DNA of 64,000 nt from NCBI GenBank assembly GCA_030340625.1, contig JAOPHQ010000624.1, positions 1-64,000 on the forward strand, written 5' to 3'. The DNA is from Merluccius polli. Taxonomy: Eukaryota; Chordata; Actinopteri; Gadiformes; Merlucciidae. Of the stretch, positions 11,182-22,721 are shown piece by piece; position 1 is the stretch's first letter; every line of letters starts with the position of its first letter. Position numbers and translations under genes: made by a program. The notes under the pieces are model-generated. The model worked only from the letters and a program-made list of their open reading frames with translations, was not told the origin of the DNA and made no database searches.

Positions 11182-11664
11182 TACGACGGAGTATTAGGGC
11201 CACATTAAGATTTTTTCTTTTCATTAAATTACGAGAATAAAGTTGTAAATATTGAATTAATTACGAGAATAAAGTCGTAAATATTGATTAAATTACGAGA
11301 ATAAAGTCGTAAATATTCAATTAATTACGAGAATAAAGTCATAAATATAAGAGAAAGACGGAAAGAGTCCAGCAATACCCGACTTCTGAAACAACATGTA
11401 ACACACGTTGACCTGTAGGCTGCCTTAAACCTGGGTTTGATGATCACAACCGCAGAATACACGTTTAACGTGTAGCCTATAGTGTAGCCGTCATTAATTC
11501 AATATGTACGACTTTATTCTCGTCTTTAATTCAATATGTACGACTTTATTCTCGTCATTAATTCAATATGTACCACTTTATTCTCGTCATTAATTCAATA
11601 TGTACGACTTTATTCTCGTAATTTAATGAAAAATGTCTTAATGTGGCCCTAATACTCCATCATA
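11182..11664. mobile_element. inverted-repeat MITE in J-C intron
   Basis: Ends TACGACGGAGTATTAGGGCC and GGCCCTAATACTCC-ATCATA form near-perfect inverted repeats that continue through TTAAGA and into internal tandem units. GTTATA flanks both sides (11176-11181 and 11665-11670), a possible 6-bp target duplication; a 2-bp TA duplication is the alternative. Each arm holds tandem copies of an approximately 37-bp unit containing ACGAGAATAAAGTCG. No coding capacity. Confidence 0.8.
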
Positions 11665-11786
11665 GTTATAAATGTTAATAATCTTGTTACAGTATTTTCT
11701 GAGCTATAATGTAGTTTGTGTTTAGTTTCCAAGGTTTTGACATCATGTGACTTGTTTTCCGTCTCTCGATTGGTTCTTCTATGAAG

Positions 11787-12074
11787 ACACGACGGTTGCG
11801 AAGCCCAAAGTGAGCATCTACCCAGCGACGGGAGCTGATTTAAAGGGCCGGCGTTCCCTGCTGTGTGTAGCCAGAGACATGGTCCCTGAGGTGGTCCGGG
11901 TCTCCTGGAGGAGGAAGGGGGGCGGAGGGACGGAGAATGAGGGGGAGCAGCTGGAGCTCAGAGGACTGCCATACGCTGCCAGCATCCTGGTTATTGATCA
12001 GCAAGAAACCCTCAGAGATCAATACATCTGTAGAGTTGAGCATGAGAGCGGTCTGCAGGAGGTGGAGATCCCAG
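11787..12074 (+). CDS. TCR gamma constant region, Ig-domain exon
   Basis: The exon starts after CTATGAAG and ends at CCAG|GTAATG, phase 1 at both sides. It reads DTTVAKPKVSIYPATG, then SLLCVARDM, VSWRRKGGGG and YICRVEHESG. It has the two Ig-fold Cys residues (SLLC and YIC) and the core Trp (VSW), as expected of a C1-set domain. The length of 288 bases (about 96 residues) is normal for TCR constant Ig exons. Gamma rather than beta or light chain is inferred from the lysine-bearing transmembrane exon downstream. It acts as the membrane-proximal domain of the gamma chain, pairing with delta. Confidence 0.88.
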
Positions 12075-12108
12075 GTAATGAAGAGCTACAAACCTTCACA
12101 TTCACCTT

Positions 12109-13002
12109 GTTGTCTATTACTGACCCACACTGGCTATCACCTGGAGCATGTTGTCTATGACTGACCCACACTGGCTATCACCTGGAGCATGTTGTCTATT
12201 ACTGACCCACACTGGCTATCACCTGGAGCATGTTGTCTATTACGGACCCACACTGGCTATCACCTGGAACATGTTGTCTATTACTGACCCACACTGGCTA
12301 TCACCTGGAGCATGTTGTCTATTACTGACCCACACTGGCTATCACCTGGAACATGTTGTCTATTACTGACCCACACTGGCTATCACCTGGAGCATGTTGT
12401 CTATTACTGACCCACACTGGCTATCACCTGGAACAAGTTGTCTATTACTGACCCACACTGGCTATCACCTGGAGCATGTTGTCTATTACTGACCCACACT
12501 GGCTATCACCTGGAGCATGTTGTCTATTACGGACCCACACTGGCTATCACCTGGAACATGTTGTCTATTACTGACCCACACTGGCTATCACCTGGAGCAT
12601 GTTGTCTATTACTGACCCACACTGGCTATCACCTGGAGCATGTTGTCTATTACTGACCCACACTGGCTATCACCTGGAACATGTTGTCTATTACTAACCC
12701 ACACTGGCTATCACCTGGAACATGTTGCCTATTACTGACCCACACTGGCTATCACCTGGAACATGTTGTCTATTACTGACCCACACTGGCTATCACCTGG
12801 AGCATGTTGTCTATTACTGACCCACACTGGCTATCACCTGGAGCATGTTGTCTATTACTAACCCACACTGGCTATCACCTGGAACATGTTGCCTATTACT
12901 AACCCACACTGGCTATCACCTGGAACATGTTGTCTATTACTGACCCACACTGGCTATCACCTGGAGCATGTTGTCTATTACTGACCCACACTGGCTATCA
13001 CC
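12109..13002. repeat. 41-bp minisatellite in constant-region intron
   Basis: About 22 copies of a 41-bp unit containing GTTGTCTATTACTGACCC and ACACTGGCTATCACCTGG. It runs up to within 10 bases of the next exon, so the last copy supplies part of the splice acceptor region. Reading frames through it are artefacts. Confidence 0.97.
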
Positions 13003-13010
13003 TCCAACAG

Positions 13011-13163
13011 ATGTTACCGTAACGACAGAAGGCCCCGGAACGACAGCGGTTACCGTAACGACAGAAGGCCCCGGAACGACAGCGGTTACCGTAGCGACAG
13101 AAGGCCCCGGAACGACAGGGGTTACCGTAGCGACGGCAGGTACTACTGAGTCCTGGCATCCAG
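13011..13163 (+). CDS. TCR gamma connecting-peptide exon, tandem repeats
   Basis: The acceptor CTCCAACAG precedes 13011. The reading frame continues from the Ig exon in phase 1: DVTVTTEGPGTTA, then two similar units, then VATAG. The unit is 36 bases (12 residues, V-T-V-T/A-T-E-G-P-G-T-T-A/G) in three full copies plus a partial one. It is rich in Thr and Pro like a mucin-type stalk and contains no Cys. The donor is either CCAG|GTAGAC (exon end 13163) or GCAG|GTACTA (13139); both keep phase 1. It links the Ig domain to the membrane segment. Lack of Cys suggests no interchain disulfide from this exon. Confidence 0.8.
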
Positions 13164-13312
13164 GTAGACCCAGAGCAGGTCTTCCAGATGAAGCGCATCA
13201 TAAGATCACCTGTTCTCACTTTGAGCTGTTGTGGAAATCCCAAGTGGCTTCTGGATTAGCAGTGTGGTATTTTATCAAGGAGAAATTAATATATGTATAT
13301 AGTTTACTGTGT

Positions 13313-14195
13313 AAACCAGTGTAAACCATTATAAACCAGTATGAACCAGTATGGCATTGATAAACCAGTATAGACCACTATGGAGCGTTTAAACAAGTAT
13401 GGACCAGTATAGACCACTATGGTGTGTATAAACCAGTATAGACCGGTATGGAGCGTTTAAACCAGAATGGACCAGTACAGACCACTATGGTGTGTATAAA
13501 CCAGTATGTACCAGTATAGACCACTATGGAGCGTTTAAACCAGTATAAACCACTATAATCCAGTATAGGCCGCTATGCTGTATATAAACCAGTATAAACC
13601 AGTATAGACCACTATGGAGCGTTTAAACCAGTTTGGACCAGTATAGACCGCTATGGCGCGTTTAAACCAGTATGGACCAGTATAGACCACTATGGTGTGT
13701 ATAAACCAGCATAGACCACTATGGAGCGTTTAAAACAGTATGGACCAGTATAGACCGCTATGGCGCGTTTAAACCAGTGTAGACCGGTATAAACGACTAT
13801 AATCCAGTATAGGCCGCTATGCTGCATATAAACCAGTATAAACCAGTATAGGCCACTATGGTGTGTATAAACCAGTATAAACCAGTATAGGCCGCTATGG
13901 TGTGTATAAACCAGTGTAGACCGGTATAAACCACTATAAACCAGTATAGACCGCTATGGTGTGTATAAACCAGTACAGACCGGTATAAACCACTATAAAC
14001 CAGTATAGACCACTATGCTGCATATAAACCAGTATGAACCAGTATAAACCAGTATAGACCGCTATGGTGTGTATAAACCAGTATAGACCGGTATAAACCA
14101 GTATATTCCAGTATAGGCCGCTATGCTGCATATAAACCAGTATAATCCAGTATACCACTATGCTGCGTATAAACCAGTATAAACCAGTATGGTCT
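13313..14195. repeat. irregular minisatellite (AAACCAGTATAGACC)
   Basis: Intronic array built from short related blocks such as AAACCAGTATAGACC, CACTATGG and AGCGTTTAAACCAG, in varying order with a period of roughly 28-45 bases. It occupies nearly the whole intron before the transmembrane exon. ORFs within it are artefacts. Confidence 0.93.
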
Positions 14196-14218
14196 GTGGG
14201 GGTGGGGGGTCCCTGCAG

Positions 14219-14433
14219 GGTCCTTCCAGGAGCTGTCCAGAGCCAGGCTGGCGTCTGTGCTCTACACAGTGATGGTGGTGAAGAGCGTACTCTGCTGCTG
14301 TGGTCTGGCTCTCCTGCTCCTCCACATCAACAAGACCAGCGAGACGCCCAGCCGGCCCACACAGCACCAGCACCACCACAGCCCTGGGCTGACCGTCCTG
14401 TCCCCCAGAACCAGGCGCCTGCTGCTGGACTGA
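14219..14433 (+). CDS. TCR gamma transmembrane/cytoplasmic exon
   Basis: The acceptor CCCTGCAG precedes 14219 and phase 1 is kept (GSFQELSRARL). The membrane segment is SVLYTVMVVKSVLCCCGL followed by ALLLL. The lysine in VVKS matches the conserved basic residue of TCR gamma transmembrane helices, which contacts CD3. A tail of about 36 residues rich in His, Pro and Arg follows, ending LLLD at TGA 14431-14433. No cytoplasmic signalling motif is present, as expected because CD3 signals. This exon is the main reason for calling the cassette gamma. The 3' untranslated region runs into a foldback element after 43 bases. Confidence 0.85.
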
Positions 14434-14476
14434 CCAGACCACCCACCTTGTACCACCTCACATTGGACTTCATCTA

Positions 14477-15547
14477 TGGGGGTATTATTGAGACAATATT
14501 ATGTGTGTGTGCGTATCTCAATCTGTGTGTGTGTAATAAGATTTGTGTGTATTCACATTTGTGTGTATTCACATTTGTGTGTGCGTAACAAGATTTGTCT
14601 GTCTGTAATCACATTTGTGTGTGTGTAAAACAAATCTGTGTGTCTGTATTCACATGTGTGTGTTTGTGATAAGATTTGTGTGTCTGTATTCACATTTGTG
14701 TGTGTAAAAAAAAATGCGTACTGAGATCTGTAAATGTCTGTCATCAGCGGGAGCTCTGATTGGCCGTCTTTTTACACGTGGATTTTGGCACACTTCTGCC
14801 GTGCAGATCTGCAAATGCGATCCGTGTGTAAAAACGATTTGTCTGTAACTTCACGCAATACAGTCTACACACCACTAGTCGGCGTGTAGCACCCAGTGAT
14901 GTTAAGCGTGTCATTGTCATGGGTAAGATGGCTGCCGTTAATGACACTGGCCATTTTTAGATAGAAAATATAATATAAACTTCGAACAACTCATGGGTAA
15001 GTTAACGTTTGTTTTCCTCATAAATAAACGCATTGTAAAGCCCATGAGTTGTTCGAAGTTTCCGACGACCGGCCAGTGTCATTAACAGCAGCCATCTTAC
15101 CCATGACAATGACACGCTTAACATCACTGGGTGCTACGCGCCGACTAGTGGTGTGTAGACTGTATTGCGTGAAGTTACAGACAAATCGTTTTTACACACG
15201 GATCGCATTTGCAGATCTGCACGGCAGAAGTGTGCCAAAATCCACGTGTAAAAAGACGGCCAATCAGAGCTCCCGCTGATGACAGACATTTACAGATCTC
15301 ACTACGCATTTTTTTTACACACACACAAATGTGAATACAGACACACAAATCTTATCACAAACACACACATGTGAATACAGACACACAGATTTGTTTTACA
15401 CACACACAAATGTGAATACAGACAGACAAATCTTGTTACGCACACACAAATGTGAATACACACAAATGTGAATACACACAAATCTTATTACACACACACA
15501 GATTGAGATACGCACACACACATAATATTGTCTCAATAATACCCCCA
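14477..15547. mobile_element. foldback element with TA target duplication
   Basis: A 1,071-bp inverted repeat: left end TGGGGGTATTATTGAGAC, right end GTCTCAATAATACCCCCA, flanked by TA at 14475-14476 and 15548-15549. The arms match over about 500 bp each, including GT-rich repeats (ATTTGTGTGT) and the stretch giving the same 60-plus codon frame on opposite strands. The loop is only about 43 bases (14998-15040). No transposase. A TA duplication suggests mobilisation by a Tc1/mariner-type enzyme. It lies in the presumed 3' UTR of the gamma constant gene. Confidence 0.88.
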
Positions 15548-15549
15548 TA

Positions 15550-17024
15550 TTCATCATGTCGCCATTTCTATTCGCCATTTTAGTCCTTTCAGTGTTTTCC
15601 CACCATTGGTCGTCCAGACAACTGCATGAGTGTTTGTTGGTTTTGTGTTGTTTGTGGGTGTGGTCTGTGGACCGTAAACACACCTACTGCTAATGAATTA
15701 AAATCTCACATGGAACATTAGCTGTCTGTTTAATGGGTCGTTGTATTCCTAGTGGGAATTATGTTCTTTATTGAAGACTATGTTCTTAATGTTGGATCAG
15801 TCCGCTATGGGCTCATGTGCCTCTAACATGTGTGGTGAACAGCTATTTATAGACCAACGTTAAAGGATTATATGAGAGTTGAACAATAAGAGGACATTTT
15901 ATGTGTCGGCCCGATTCATTTTGTTTAACGACAACGACTCTGAACCAAACCATCAGATGAATATCAACTCAAATGATATTTGTGTACTTCAGACCACATG
16001 GTGATTTCATTTGAACTTTTAGATTGTACCAAACTTTCAGTAAATTATAATGTGGAGTTGTGAAACAGTTCAAGATTAACTACACAGTTAAGGTGTTTGC
16101 ACACTAATGCTGCGTTCATCTCCAACTCGGAGGAAACTCCGACTTCCTACAAGGAAAAGTCCAATAAAACGGAGCGTCGGCTCAGAGTTCATAGTCGGAA
16201 ACTCAGGTACGATTTCTAACCCGTTCAGCCCGACGTCATTTGACGTCTTTTCCACACGACCGCCCACATCGTAAACGGTGAGAAGAGACGTTTTAAAAGA
16301 TTGGATGAATTGAAAACACATTTCTGCTTTCAGACCAATCAGCGCAGCGATACAGTCGTTGGTTAAACCCATAGCATTAAACCTTTACGTTGTTATCAGC
16401 TGTTTCTACACGACATAGCGCAACACGAAGTTTAGCGTGCGCATCATCCGTGTTTATCCCACTTTGCAGCTCCAACGCACGGCGGCCGGATGTGACGCGT
16501 GTCGTACTTCCGACTTCCCGCCTCCGACCGGAAACGAACGCACACGTTCATATCTGTGGCCTCTGAACACCAAACTGTCGTACTGCGATGATCACCACTT
16601 TCTAAGTCGGAGCGTCAACACAACGGATCCGAAAAATAGGACTTTACTGTTGAACTGCTTCACAACTCTTCATTATCATGTATTCAAAAGTACAATTAAA
16701 CACACCAGCGCAGATTAACTCTTATTTCACTCTCACTTCCAAGAGGAACATGAGATGCGTGGTGTTGAGCTCGTCTGTGTGATGTAAGGTAATGAGGAAC
16801 CCCAAAACTATGTGAAGATACGATTGGTTAACTGTAGTGTTGCATTTGGAATCCATTCTGGAGCCGACGCTACAGGAAGTGCAGCTGACCACTTCCTGCG
16901 TGCCGGGTCGTACTGCCAGGTTAGGGTGCTTGTGACTACATCTGGGACGTGGACGTGTTTATGCCCTAACCCCGAAAATGTTGGCTGTTGTGATGAACAG
17001 TAAACATAATGAACATCCTGAGCT

Positions 17025-17025
<1 letters not shown>
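15550..17025. other. no gene recognised; possible TE debris
   Basis: The section 16110-16560 has GGAAACTCCGACTTCC and TCGGAAACTC motifs of the kind seen in fish DNA-transposon ends, but I could not find matching termini. No exon or RNA gene was recognised. Confidence 0.4.

Positions 17026-17064
<39 letters not shown>
17026..17064. repeat. (GT)n microsatellite
   Basis: About 19 GT dinucleotides. Confidence 0.98.
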
Positions 17065-17067
<3 letters not shown>

Positions 17068-17909
17068 CATGTCATCTCTTGTTGATGACAGCTCTAGGAA
17101 TGTGTGTGGTGCGCCCCCTGGTGGCCACCTGGCGGTTTGCTTTTCCAACATACAGAATATTGACTTCCAGATGTCATTGCCAGACGGCTGGACCTCGCCT
17201 GGCGCTGGACAGATTCAACCGCTTTGAGCTGCTGTCAAACTCTGTCCTGTTGACCAAACTGTGCGCTGGTCTCAACTGTTCCAACATGGCGGACTAGTTT
17301 CCCTGCAGACGGTATCGGTTTCACTACCTGTTGTGGCGTGAGATGGATGCAGCTCGTTGTAAAGGACAGTGAGCTGCAGGGAGAGACATTATCCCCTTTT
17401 ACAGTCTGTTCAAGGCGGGAATGTTGCGCCGCTCCGCCGCCTCGCCGTCTGTATAAAACGTACAAACACAGAATGGGGGGGGGGGGTTGTTGTTCACCTT
17501 TAAGGCGGCAGCGGAGGTCCTAACAGCCGAATCGCCGTCTGTGTAAAACGGGTGAAGCGGCGTGGCGGGACAGGGGTGTGACGGTTTGACTCCACCAATC
17601 CTCTTCATCCAGATGGTGGAGGGCGTTAGGCCAGGACCCCTTGTGGTCTCTCTCCTCCACGGTCTTCTTTCAGAGACCAGCGCCAACTTACCAAGGAGAA
17701 CCAAACGTCTCCGTCTATGGCGGCTCAGGTCCGCCTTTCTGCCTCGAACCGCTCCCTGCTGCTCTTCAACTTCTCCTCCAGTGCATTTCTGATCGTCGCA
17801 CAAATCCACCGCCGTAACGTTACGCGTCGACATGTTGTGTACGACGCACCGCAACTTTGGTGAACACGTCACGCCTCTGATTCTGTAACGCCGGCGTGGA
17901 AACGCACAC
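17065..17909. other. CpG-rich sequence without recognised gene
   Basis: Repeated CGCCGTCTGTRTAAAACG motifs (near 17443 and 17532) and GCGGCG-rich blocks suggest a degenerate repeat element. The 174-codon minus-strand frame (17923-17399) has no recognisable domain. Confidence 0.4.
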
Positions 17910-18140
17910 AGGGACCTCATCACTGCAGGGTTAAACAGTCTCCTCTAGTGATGACCTCATCACTGCAGGGTTAAACAGTCTCCTCTAGTGATGACCTCAT
18001 CGCTGCAGGGTTAAACAGTCTCCTCTAGTGATGACCTCATCGCTGCAGGGTTAAACAGTCTCCTCTAGTGATGACCTCATCACTGCAGGGTTAAACAGTC
18101 TCCTCTAGTGATGACCTCATCACTGCAGGGTTAAACAGTC
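17910..18140. repeat. 40-bp tandem repeat
   Basis: Nearly six copies of a 40-bp unit containing GACCTCATCACTGCAGGG and TTAAACAGTCTCCTCTAGTG. The only variation is CATCACT versus CATCGCT. Confidence 0.97.
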
Positions 18141-20055
18141 AATATAACAACAAACACATATAATTAAAATGTATTCTTATTGGGCGGCGATTCACTCTCA
18201 GAATACTGCAATACAACTCGCATTGGGTCTGACTACTACCTGGAAAACAATCAGTACTTGAAGCGGTCCCCAGCAGCGACTGTATTTCTGCATGCCTCTC
18301 TTATGTCGTCCTTTAAGGGATGGATCAGCCTACCAGTTGGTACAGTCCACTAGGTAGGCTGGTGGGTTGACATGTAGTAGGGTGTGGTGCCACCTGGTGG
18401 TCAGAAAGGGGCGATCCTGTCGTCCTGTAATTCACTCTCTACCCAGCAGGGGGCAGCATCATCCTCACAACTACTGGTGCGGCTGCTCATGCAGTCGTTT
18501 ATGACATTGTAATAAATGTCTCATTTTATCGTTTTTTCGTTAATTTTGCAGTGGTCTCCAGTATTAATGAATGCCCTGTGAGCCGGTTTTGGTGAAAACA
18601 ATGCTCTGGTGCGCCTGTTTCAGGCTGTTCTAGTGTGGAGGAGGAGGTGGGGGGGAAGAACGAGAGGTTTTCGGCTCTTACTCATGAATACTCATGACAT
18701 TTAAATTAATTGCCTCTGATTGGCTAACAGCACTGTCCGTCACAGTGATGTTAGCCAATCAGAGGCGAGTGATCCTCTAGTGCGTCATCAACACTTTACC
18801 TGGCTCAGTTCTGTCAGCTTTACCGCTACGAAATGATGACCACAATGTCTTCGGAGATACAGCCTTATGTGCAGGGGTTAAAGTTTTCCGTCGCTATGAC
18901 GGAAATCCGTCAACTCGGCTCTCGTAAGGTCCCGTGGTCCCACCAGAAAGGCAGAGTGAGAACCGCATATAAAGAAAAAATAAGCATTTCGAGAGCCTTT
19001 AAAAATTCCTACAGTAGTACAGACCATGAATGCAACACTCCACGTTTTTGGTGACAGAAGTGGTAGCTCTAGTAGTCGCCGGTAGTAGAAAACTACATGT
19101 CTTTCTCAAAGCAGAAACGTACAATTGAAAATGAAAACCGTCGGTTTAACCCCGCCTGGACGGATAAATATTTATTTATGTTACCGCCAAGTTTAAATGC
19201 CAAACCGATGTTACTACTTTACTTACTTTTAAACGTTACTACTAATGTGCACTAGTTTGTTTTTATGCACTTTGAGATGCTCCTCGATCAGGTATGACCA
19301 AAATGTTTTTTCCTTTAATTTCAAAAGTAGAAAGAAGTGTTGCTTCTAGGGATGGGCATAAGTAATCGATGATCGATCATTGATCGTTAAGAAATGTGTC
19401 GATCAATTTATATTGTTATTGATCAAAAGGACGTTGTGTTGCATAGGCCTACTGTCTTGAAGCGGTGCCCGGTGATCGCGGCTTTAGTTTGTCTGATCGC
19501 TGTAATTCGGAGCGTGAATATCGGTTGAATATCTAATATCTTTAAAAAACACTTTAGTATTTTTTAAGACGATAGTCGCACATCCCTCGTAACTACGCCG
19601 TGAAGGTGAACCCTCCCGGACTCCGCTATTAACATGAACCGCTCCGCCGGAGGAGCCGCACATCCACACGCACTGGACACCAAAATACCAACACACGTTT
19701 TCCATTTGCTGGCTTTTAAATAAAGTTGTGTACTGTTATACAGTTAAATACGATTATTGATTAATGACCGATCGCGTACTGCGGTCGAGACAGTCTCTCG
19801 GTTCGCGTGGTCAAGTCAGCCGCTCCAACATTTTCAATATTTCCATAACTGTGACATTTTAGCAAAAAGTTCAGTCTCATATGTTTTCTGACTAAGGTAT
19901 TGCTTTTAGATAGTTCATGCAATTGTTTCTAAATGTGTGACTCATCTTTTTGTTGCGAGCCTTTTCCGAGCGCCGCTGCATATTGTATCGGCATATGTCG
20001 GCCTTTTCCCCCTTTTTTTCAAAACAGTTATACAGTTTAATGCCCACTTTTACTG

Positions 20056-20056
<1 letters not shown>
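18141..20056. other. no gene recognised
   Basis: Contains a strong 55-bp hairpin (18712-18766) and, near 19348, the sequence TAGGGATGGGCATAAG with ATCGATGATCGATCA, a typical one-sided hAT-like MITE end. The 73-codon frame at 18833 is unrecognised. Confidence 0.4.
18712..18766. other. 25-bp-stem hairpin with CCAAT motifs
   Basis: GCCTCTGATTGGCTAACA (18712-18729) pairs with TGTTAGCCAATCAGAGGC (18749-18766). An inner CACTGT/ACAGTG pair extends the stem around a 5-base centre. Each arm contains a CCAAT or ATTGG box. Confidence 0.8.

Positions 20057-20106
<50 letters not shown>
20057..20106. repeat. (TA)n microsatellite
   Basis: About 24 TA dinucleotides just left of the large foldback element. 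Confidence 0.98.
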
Positions 20107-20111
<5 letters not shown>

Positions 20112-20177
20112 CTGGTTTCATGCCCTGGCTTTGAACTAGAAGGGATAATGGACCACGTGGTGTTTAAATATCGAGGC

Positions 20178-20810
20178 GGTAACACTTTACAATAAGGTGC
20201 GCAAAACGTGGGTAGTTACTGAGTAACGACAACCCAGTCGCCAAAAGAATACGTTGACGGTGTACGTCCGCGCGAACACGGATTACGTCGCATTTCAACG
20301 TAAAATAGCGTGTTGTACCGACAGTATCCACGCGTGGCACTGTGGAGGCGCCTGAAGAAAGCACAACCAACAAGGACATTTCATGGTTATAAAATACATA
20401 AATTGCTGGTTATAAAATACATAAATTAGAATTATTTGGAGACTTCCCATCGCTGCCAGTACGGCGAAAGTGACGGTGAGGCAGGGTTGCCAGCTTCACG
20501 GTTTTCTCGCCAAATTGGGCTGTTTTGAAAACGGGTCGTGAACACTGGATTACGTCGCATTTCAACGTAATTGGGCTGTTTTGAAAACGGATCGTGAACA
20601 CTGGATTACGTCGCATTTCGGTTTTCTCGCCAAATTGGGCTGTTCTGAAAACGGATTGCGGGTGTAAACCTCAAAGACGCGGGTCACGGTTTTCTGGGGT
20701 ACTTTCAAAACCCACCACAGAAACAGTTGGGGTGTAATGTGTATTGTATAATCTTTATGAAAACTCAGTCAGAACTATTAAACACCAGATGATGGGTGGG
20801 GTGGGGCAGT

Positions 20811-20865
<55 letters not shown>

Positions 20866-22656
20866 GCATTTCGCTGCTACAACAACTCTATGTTTACTCT
20901 ATAGCTCTGATTCCTGCACCATGTTTCAATGACGTCAGGTTGCTAGGGGCTACGGCTGACAGACGCCACCTCTCCCATTGGGAGGACCTATCAGCCGGAA
21001 GTACTGTCCTTACTGTACTATTGTTTATGTTGTAATGTCATAAGTGTTGACAATAAAGTTTAATGTTAACTCCAAACAATTCATGTTTGTCCAATTCATT
21101 CATAAGACAAACAAAGCAGCTGGAAACACGTCTAAAAACACTTGAAATAGAATGTAGCCTATATTTATATTTTTACAACATCAATCTCCCTATAATATGA
21201 ACAAAATATGATCAGGTTATACTTTCTCTCTTGAAAACGGGCAAAACGCTAACCCTAATGAATTTAAAAAACTACAAACGTTCGGAAAATGCAATACAAT
21301 GAAGTGTGCGGCGCCATGTTTTTTCCGCCATGTTTTTTGTAGTTCTAAAATGTTTAGTTAACGTTTTCCCTATTATGTGAAAATGTGTCAAGGAACTTCG
21401 CAAGTGTATTCTATGTTTAAGGGACCGGGGAGCACATTTATTTGGTCAGATTTCATTTTTACTATTGTTAATTGGGTGAAATCTGGTTTTGACCTTACCC
21501 AGTAGCGCCCCCTGATGGTTTGGCAAAGGCCACAAAGGCCATGATAGAAGAAGTCAAGAGCTTTCCAAAAATGTTTTCCCCATGTTTGTATCACATTGTG
21601 CTGCTTTTCTGTAAGCCTTTTAAAGAGCCTTAGGTTCAAGGTTCAAAGGGCATTCCTGAGGAGCAGGAACCACCCAGAATGTCCACAGTGGCAGATCTGT
21701 ACTCTGTAGATCAAGACCTTTCCAACGATGTCTTCATTGTCATCCTACGACAAAGTTTCATTTTTATCTTGCTCACTGCCAAGGCACTTACTGATGTGTA
21801 CTTTCTCACAGCCTATATAGAGCCAAGATGGATAAAATCAATAAAACATATTTTAAGGGATATTTAGTGACAAAATGTGTTCAACATATTGATGGTGACC
21901 TTATCCTTAGTCATGCTTTTCAATTTGGAGCAGTTTAGACCCCATTTACCCCTTGAACTACTTAATGTTTCATATCAATATTTCCATATTACTTAATATG
22001 ACCATTTATAGCCATTGTGTTCCCTTCCCCAGGGCTGACAGGATAGTACATAATATGGTAATGCGTATGTCTGTGTGTAGTTACATTTTTACACACAGTT
22101 GTTTTTAATTAACCAAGATATGAGCTTTTGAAAGGAAGTAGGTCTGTGTCGTATGCAAAGGGCTTTAGAACTACAAAAAACATGGCGGAAAAAACATGGC
22201 GCCGCACACTTCAGTGTATTGCATTTTCCGAACGTTTGTAGTTTTTTAAATTCATTTTCCGGGTTAGGGTTAGCGTTTTGCCCGTTTTGAAGAGAGAAAG
22301 GATAACCTGAACATATTTTGTTCATATTATAGGGAGATTGATGTTGTAAAAATATAAATATAGGCTACATTCTATTTCAAGTGTTTTTAGACGTGTTTCC
22401 AGCTGCTTTGTTTGTCTTATGAATGAATTGGACAAACATGAATTGTTTGGAGTTAACATTAAACTTTATTGTCAACACTTATGACATTACAACATAAACA
22501 ATAGTACAGTAAGGAAAGTACTTCCGGCTGATAGGTCCTCCCAATGGGACAGGTGGCGTCTGTCAGCCGTAGCCCCTAGCAACCTGACGTCATTGAAACA
22601 TGGTGCAGGAATCAGAGCTATAGAGTAAACATAGAGTTGTTGTAGCAGCGAAATGC

Positions 22657-22721
<65 letters not shown>

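Noticed and set aside
12148..12656. Repetitive ORFs (THTGYHLEHVV) between constant exons
   Set aside because: They are frames of the 41-bp intronic minisatellite, bounded by good splice sites of the real exons.
14744..15279. Two identical 67-76 residue ORFs on opposite strands
   Set aside because: They are the two arms of the foldback; no protein family was recognised and GT-rich repeats surround them.
17399..17923. 174-residue minus-strand ORF
   Set aside because: Composition reflects CpG-rich repeated sequence; no domain, and it runs into the tandem-repeat block.
18741..18747. CACAGTG heptamer as a further recombination signal
   Set aside because: No nonamer at 12 or 23 bases, no V or J coding next to it, and it forms part of a hairpin stem.
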